A stretch of DNA of 64,000 nucleotides, taken from CAIOTO01 sp040389165 (GTDB lineage Bacteria; Pseudomonadota; Alphaproteobacteria; Paracaedibacterales; CAIOTO01). The translations under genes were made by a program, and so were the position numbers. The notes beneath the pieces are model-generated. The model was not told the DNA's origin. It ran no database searches and was given only the letters and a program-made list of their open reading frames with translations. The stretch is from assembly GCA_040389165.1 (NCBI GenBank), contig JAZKAK010000019.1, forward strand, positions 8,670 through 72,669, in the 5' to 3' direction. Positions 63,033 through 64,000 of the stretch are shown here, piece after piece; the first letter of the stretch is position 1, and the number at the start of each line of letters is the position of its first letter.

Positions 63033-63704
63033 CTAGGCAGCGCACGCATGACTTCCGTGCACTTCCATCATACCATCAAGAAATCCCCAAAGAAGTTTGG
63101 CACCTGCCTCAGCACCTTCTAAAACTTTTTGCTGCTCATCTTCGCTCAAGCTTTCGATAAGTTTTGCGCATTCCTCGCGATGCCAGATATCAGCATCTGC
63201 ATGTACTGCGAAAAACTTCAACGTACGTTCGTCTTCAATGCCATAGTAATTACATAAACCCTCTATTTTTGACACAGAAACTTCTGGTGTCTGACGTTCA
63301 TAGGCATAAAGTGCACCAAGTCCTGTTGCAAAGTCCGACCGTACGTGATCAAAATAACCATCGACCAACGCACTTGTTTCTTTCAATTGAGGCTTTGCTT
63401 CAAATTCATCACGTGTAACCCCAAGACCTTCGGCGAATTGTTTCCACAATTCAGGATGATTTTCATTACCTTGTTCTTCGTCAATTAAATTACCTAGCAA
63501 AATTTGACGCATGCTGATATCGCTGCAATTCGTGTGAATACCACTGACATAACGCGGAAAAGCGGCTACATGGTGATAATACTCTTTAGCATATGTTTTT
63601 AACGTATCCACACTTAGTTTCCCAGCGTTCCATGTTTGATAGAATGGATGTGACAACAGATGATAAACATCTAATTTTTGGTGAAGTGTCTCGATGAAAC
63701 TCAT
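63033..63704 (-). CDS. CADD-family pABA synthase homologue (TenA/PqqC-like fold)
   Basis: CADD of Chlamydia trachomatis is a heme-oxygenase-like dimetal enzyme that makes p-aminobenzoate from one of its own tyrosines. The 223-residue homologue aligns along its length: HPFYQTW, KTYAKEYYHHVAAFPRYVS, NLIDEEQGNENHPELWKQF, LGVTRDEFEA, ALYAYERQTP, SKIEGL and HADADIWHREE. Metal ligands appear as Glu76, His83, Glu136, His168, Asp172 and His175. The tyrosine equivalent to chlamydial Tyr27 is Tyr22, and the essential Lys152 equivalent is Lys146. The ATG has a strong AGGAGA. folE and folP are in the same window. An R2 repeat lies upstream. Confidence 0.9.
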   Translation of the reverse strand: MSFIETLHQKLDVYHLLSHPFYQTWNAGKLSVDTLKTYAKEYYHHVAAFPRYVSGIHTNCSDISMRQILLGNLIDEEQGNENHPELWKQFAEGLGVTRDEFEAKPQLKETSALVDGYFDHVRSDFATGLGALYAYERQTPEVSVSKIEGLCNYYGIEDERTLKFFAVHADADIWHREECAKLIESLSEDEQQKVLEGAEAGAKLLWGFLDGMMEVHGSHACAA

Positions 63705-63810
63705 ACTTATTCTCCTGGTTTTACGTGCATTGATATTTTGAATGGAATCGCTCTAATCTAATCACTTTTCGCGCGTTCACTCAAGTAGAAAAAAACAGAG
63801 ACACACATAC

Positions 63811-63941
63811 ATATATCCATCACATCTCAAACCATTGATTTTGAGCTTTGTCTTTCACCCTATAAAGTTCGTTTTAAAAAGCCTTACTTAGTATAACTAA
63901 ACGCAGTTTTTAAAACGAATTTTTGTGACAAAATCTTAAAG
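63811..63941 (-). repeat. R2 repeat, complete copy 2, upstream of the CADD-like gene
   Basis: Read on the minus strand it follows the polA-upstream copy throughout (TTAAGATTTTGTCACAAAAA, TTCGTTTTAAAAACTGCG, CTTTTTAAAACGAAC, then TCAAAATCAATGGTTTGAGA and TGGATATAT). The end that faces polA in copy 1 here faces the CADD-like start, about 107 bases away. The internal inverted repeat is kept, which fits a structured RNA or protein-binding site. Confidence 0.75.
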
Positions 63942-63948
63942 CCAAAAG

Positions 63949-64000
63949 CATGCTACCCGTCACTTTTTGTCACTCCACCCTTGTCATTCCCGCGGAGGCG
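63949..64000 (-). mobile_element. R1 element, copy 3, truncated by window end
   Basis: The first 52 bases equal the reverse complement of the right end of the complete R1 copies (CATGCTACCCGTCACTTTTT, then GTCACTCCACCCTTGTCATT). Orientation is therefore opposite to copies 1 and 2. It lies eight bases from an R2 copy; copy 2 is also next to an R2 fragment. Confidence 0.85.

Overview
The window is AT-rich bacterial DNA, densely coding, with many 1-8 nt gene overlaps (ATGA type). It most resembles a host-associated alphaproteobacterium of the Holosporales/Rickettsiales kind. Three things point that way. The order ntrY-ntrX-trkA is typical of alphaproteobacteria. There is a CADD-type pABA synthase of the sort known from chlamydiae and rickettsiae. 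There are also AmpG-like and other MFS importers and short palindromic repeats. The taxonomic call is inference from gene content only.

Layout. 1-1.7 kb (minus): ampG-like permease, a small basic protein and the start of hemJ. 2-6.1 kb (plus): a secreted orphan, then apaG-folE-ccmC-ccmD-ccmE-folP, which mixes folate and cytochrome c maturation genes. 6.1-10.9 kb: a dehydrogenase remnant, an MFS transporter, pepF and a glycosyltransferase. 11.2-19.8 kb (plus): polA, a shortened division cluster (rsmH-ftsL-ftsI), an ABC1/UbiB-type kinase and glmU. 20-25.8 kb (plus): an orphan sensor kinase, a rubrerythrin with a GlpC-like Fe-S protein, and an ArnT-like glycosyltransferase. 25.8-34.7 kb (minus): trkA, ntrX, ntrY, an organophosphate-antiporter-type MFS, a class A PBP and a 2TM protein. 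34.8-38.2 kb (plus): a DUF6314 protein, then a short leader ORF with Trp and His codons ahead of two tandem TrpX-like binding proteins and ubiE. 38.2-41.8 kb (minus): an EnvC-like protein, gpmI (with a 10-N assembly gap) and lpxK. 42-45.4 kb (plus): infC with a probable AUA start, secG, pyrG and a YfgM-like protein. 45.4-55.5 kb: malic enzyme, an MHS transporter, mfd, a PhzF-like protein, cmk and plsY. 55.6-63.7 kb: a beta-lactamase-fold hydrolase, a DEAD-box helicase, a group of lineage-specific exported or membrane proteins, a guanine deaminase and the CADD homologue.

Themes. Folate: folE and folP make the pterin and join it to pABA, and the CADD homologue keeps every residue needed to supply pABA, so together they suggest a pabABC-independent route. 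Envelope: ftsI, class A PBP, EnvC-like, glmU, lpxK, ampG and arnT-like genes imply a real peptidoglycan and lipid A envelope. Tryptophan: the TrpX-like proteins behind a Trp/His leader ORF suggest regulated amino-acid scavenging.

Repeats. A 163-bp element (here R1) is present in two apparently identical complete copies, each flanked by its own 9-bp direct repeat, plus a third copy cut by the window end. This looks like a recently mobile MITE. A second family (R2, about 130 bp) lies upstream of polA and of the CADD gene, and a fragment covers the 5' end of mfd, always in the same orientation relative to the gene. A third, related type occurs between genes and, apparently, in frame inside an exported coiled-coil protein. 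I found no rRNA, tRNA, CRISPR array or transposase gene.
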